Shown here one piece after another: positions 61,570 to 64,000 of a stretch of 64,000 nt of DNA. The number at the start of each line of letters is the position of its first letter. Position 1 is the stretch's first letter. This DNA comes from JAIBDK01 sp965261915 (GTDB taxonomy: Bacteria; Pseudomonadota; Gammaproteobacteria; Arenicellales; Poriferihabitantaceae), in the NCBI GenBank assembly GCA_965261915.1, contig CBDHDW010000013.1:682001-746000 (forward strand), given 5' to 3'. Both the position numbers and the translations under genes were made by a program. The notes under the pieces were generated by a model. The model saw nothing but the letters and a program-made list of their open reading frames with translations, was not told where the DNA came from and did no database searches.

Positions 61570-64000
61570 CTAAAACCGGATTGTGCCTTCCAGCAGGATG
61601 CGGTCGCTATTATTGCTGGTTTCACGTTCGCCGTACAGGTGCAGGCTAAGTGGCGAACTCGGTTTCCAGCGCAAGCCCAAACGATAGTGGTTGCTGTCGC
61701 TCATGCTGACTTCGCTGTAGGGGGTCAATAATCCGCCAGCCGTAAATAGTCCGTAACCCATATTCACATTCAAGCGTGCGCTGTTCGTGCTTGTGCCGTT
61801 ATTGTCATCGGCCAGCTCTTGTTGCCATACCTGATTCGTGCTGATGCCAACCGTGCCATAGCTCGGATTCAGGCTAAACGACAAGCCTTGTCCATTGGCA
61901 TTGGCTTGTTGGCGAATCGTGCCTTGAATACCCCATTCCTGATACTCATCCTGACCGAGCAACGTGTGCAACTTGCCTTCAACCGTCAATCCCGTGGTGT
62001 TGGCATAGTGTCCGCCCAAATTCAATACCGCGCCAATGCCAGAGGATTCGCCAACACCACCGTCATAGCGCAAGCCCACTTCCAGCAACGGCTTGAAGTG
62101 TCCGCCCGATGACAATGGGCGTTCTTTACCCATCTCCAGCAACAAGCGTAGTCGTTGGCTGTTGAGTTTATCCGCCGGGATTTTCTTGTCCGCAGACGCG
62201 GCAATGTCAACCTGTGCCAGTATGATGTCGCTCTTGAGCTTCAAGCCCGATTGCGTCAACCGTCCAGAACCCCCCGCCGATAAACTCAACAGGCGCGTGT
62301 CACTGCTGCGCTCGCTATCTTCGGTTGGGGATTGCTGTTTAATGGCCAGTTTACCCTGTCCATAGCCAACACTGCCCCACAAATCAACCTCATCGTTCGA
62401 GCGTGCAAAGTACGGGTGAACGCTGGTGATCTGATGCGTGTAATCCCCGCGGGTCTCTTTCCCGTTCTTATCCGTCAGCGTGTAATCAACATCGCCCTTG
62501 CTCCACGACACCAAGCCGCCCGCCAGCATATCCTTACCCAACCGCTGGTCGATACCGAGTTGAACACTGAGCACCTCGCCTTTCCAATCGCCATTGCTGA
62601 ACTTGCCACTCATTCTATTGTAATCACCACCGCCCCATACTGTCGCACCAGCAGTAGAACCCGCACCGCCCGCCGCATTCAACGGCATCACAAACGCGGA
62701 ACGAGACAACATTTCTTTCCAGTCCATTGTGCCGTCTTTCAGCGACTTGATATAGTTGGGTAATTTCTGCGCGACCGTGTTCTGCAGGTTGGCGGACAAG
62801 CCGGTCTGGCTATCCAATTGCACCGTTTGACCATCGAACTGGTAACTCGCCACTTCTGGCGTGCCCGAGAAAGTGTCATCCATGCGACTATTCACCGCCG
62901 ATACCGTGCCACCCAGCATAACGTGGGTAAGCCGTGGCAAAATATTCTCGTTTAGTTTCCTGGCTGATTCTGGAGTCAGCCCGGTGTAAATAGTCAATGT
63001 GTATTGGTTAGAAGCGTTGCCATTGCCAGCACTATCTTCGGCAACAGCAGCGGCAATAGAGACGATGACGGTACCATCAGAGACACCTCTTACGACGTCA
63101 AAGATGAATGTTGTGCCATCAGCATTGGCAACAAAGTTAGACGCACCCGGATTGCCTCCGTTTGCCGTGCCGGTTACCGTAATATCAGATAGTTCAAAAC
63201 CAGTAACATCCTCATTAAAAGTCGCGGTATAGCTTAGTGTCTCGGCATCTACTGTGCTACCACTCGCACCCGAACTGGATGTGATGACTACCGTAGGGGG
63301 CGTGGTATCCGCCGCATTAACCGTAATGGCTACCGTAGCGGTAGCCTCACCACCGCTATTAGTGGCGGTGATGGTGTAGGTGGTTTCAGTTGCCTCCGCC
63401 GTTGGTGTACCTGAAATGGTGCCGCTGTTTTCGTCAAACGATAACCCATTGCCAATGGCTGGGTCGATGCTGTAGCTGTCAACCGCGCCGCCTGTTGAAG
63501 CGATGGTTATATCCTCGATAGCCGTTCCCGCTGTTGCCGTTACTGTGGCGGGGGTGATGCTGATCATCGGGGCGGCATCCTTGTTGCTGGAGGCACTAAA
63601 AACTGCGAATGGCGAAAAGCTCGTGGCAAGGGCTGTCACCTTTCGTGCGTTTGTATCACGGCTGACATGTGGCAAAGCCTCCCACTTGCTCGCCGCCACA
63701 TCATAGTGAAAGACATACGGGTCTTTGCCTGCTGGCACATCGCCTGCTTCATAAGACAAGGTAACTTCACATCCTCTGGCAGGGCATGCATTCTTATCCA
63801 CCGAAATATCAACTGCCGTATCCGCTACCAAAGTGGGTGGGATTGTGCGGTCAATGCTTGATGGTGCATTGCTCAAATCAATGCCGTCCTCAGCAACTGC
63901 CCTGTCCACTATCTTTTGCCACTCTTGAGAGGGTACTTCCTTGGCAACAAAACTCGTGATTGTTTTAGATCCTTTGGTTGCCACTTCAACTTGAATCTCA
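61570..64000 (-). CDS. Ig-domain autotransporter-like outer membrane protein (5' end outside window)
   Basis: At least 809 residues, with the frame still open at the right edge. From the N-terminal side: a region with a Cys pair (NACPARGCEVTLSYEAG), a putative Ig domain of the He_PIG type (LSFDENSGTISGTPTAEATE), and an Ig-like domain with ETLSYTATFNEDVTGFELSD. A linker and a C-terminal beta-barrel of about 400 residues close the protein, ending ILLEGTIRF with the terminal Phe expected for BAM recognition. It resembles autotransporters whose passenger is a short stack of Ig domains. Probably a surface adhesin; ligand unknown. Confidence 0.75.
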   Translation of the reverse strand, partial: EIQVEVATKGSKTITSFVAKEVPSQEWQKIVDRAVAEDGIDLSNAPSSIDRTIPPTLVADTAVDISVDKNACPARGCEVTLSYEAGDVPAGKDPYVFHYDVAASKWEALPHVSRDTNARKVTALATSFSPFAVFSASSNKDAAPMISITPATVTATAGTAIEDITIASTGGAVDSYSIDPAIGNGLSFDENSGTISGTPTAEATETTYTITATNSGGEATATVAITVNAADTTPPTVVITSSSGASGSTVDAETLSYTATFNEDVTGFELSDITVTGTANGGNPGASNFVANADGTTFIFDVVRGVSDGTVIVSIAAAVAEDSAGNGNASNQYTLTIYTGLTPESARKLNENILPRLTHVMLGGTVSAVNSRMDDTFSGTPEVASYQFDGQTVQLDSQTGLSANLQNTVAQKLPNYIKSLKDGTMDWKEMLSRSAFVMPLNAAGGAGSTAGATVWGGGDYNRMSGKFSNGDWKGEVLSVQLGIDQRLGKDMLAGGLVSWSKGDVDYTLTDKNGKETRGDYTHQITSVHPYFARSNDEVDLWGSVGYGQGKLAIKQQSPTEDSERSSDTRLLSLSAGGSGRLTQSGLKLKSDIILAQVDIAASADKKIPADKLNSQRLRLLLEMGKERPLSSGGHFKPLLEVGLRYDGGVGESSGIGAVLNLGGHYANTTGLTVEGKLHTLLGQDEYQEWGIQGTIRQQANANGQGLSFSLNPSYGTVGISTNQVWQQELADDNNGTSTNSARLNVNMGYGLFTAGGLLTPYSEVSMSDSNHYRLGLRWKPSSPLSLHLYGERETSNNSDRILLEGTIRF

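Overview
The window is a piece of a gammaproteobacterial chromosome that mixes conserved housekeeping blocks with regions heavily disturbed by insertion sequences. The assignment rests on gene order: tRNA-Gln/prs/rplY/pth/ychF; ssb next to an MFS gene and divergent from uvrA; rpsP/rimM/trmD/rplS; and ndk/rlmN/pilF/rodZ/hisS/yfgM/bamB/der. The many broken genes and IS remnants suggest a genome undergoing IS expansion and decay, as in host-associated or recently bottlenecked bacteria. That lifestyle is inference.

Layout. 0-5.5 kb: an N-formylglutamate amidohydrolase-family gene and a complete TRAP transporter (dctQMP) run forward. They meet a 3'-truncated taurine-type ABC binding-protein gene and an agmatinase-family gene on the minus strand. 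5.7-9.0 kb: two apparently intact ISs (IS66 family with an 8-bp target duplication, IS1380 family with a 5-bp duplication) sit side by side. 9.1-15.3 kb: tRNA-Gln, prs, rplY, pth, ychF, a NorD/CbbO-type VWA gene and a GlcG/HbpS-like gene. 15.4-21.8 kb: a mosaic in which glnK-amtB, with a sigma-54 promoter and NtrC-like sites, lies between oppositely oriented IS1595 remnants. It is followed by a 338-bp copy of the norD/glcG junction, a 250-bp tandem duplication of an IS3 end, an IS3 element, an integrase-type transposase pseudogene and an IS256 scrap. 21.8-25.2 kb: a two-gene SbcD/SbcC-like module whose ATPase carries a hydrophobic segment inside its coiled coil (YhaO/YhaN-like). 25.2-26.1 kb: further gene and IS3 debris.

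26.1-44 kb: tRNA-Ser, a membrane-anchored Sel1-repeat protein, ssb, a YajR-like MFS gene, uvrA and relA. Then comes a tight three-gene set (PqqD-like, HPr-kinase-like, NTP_transf_5-type nucleotidyltransferase) facing a glycosyltransferase, a yjbQ remnant, xerD, a large exported repeat-type protein and rplS-trmD-rimM-rpsP. 44-57 kb: a small lipoprotein, xseA, a degenerate M23-like protein, der, bamB, yfgM, hisS, rodZ, pilF, rlmN, ndk, mtaB and an iscA-type gene. 57-64 kb: a frameshifted membrane spermidine-synthase-like gene, a HAD phosphatase, a broken LysE gene, IS256 and IS30 scraps, dispersed repeats, and the 3' part of an Ig-domain autotransporter that runs off the right edge.

The most promising uncharacterised systems are the PqqD/HprK-like/nucleotidyltransferase operon at 35.4-37.7 kb and the membrane-segment SbcCD-like pair at 21.8-25.2 kb. 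The best-supported regulatory and evolutionary story is the glnK-amtB cassette. It has a textbook sigma-54 site, two NtrC-like sites, and a 122-bp MITE-like palindrome wedged between them.
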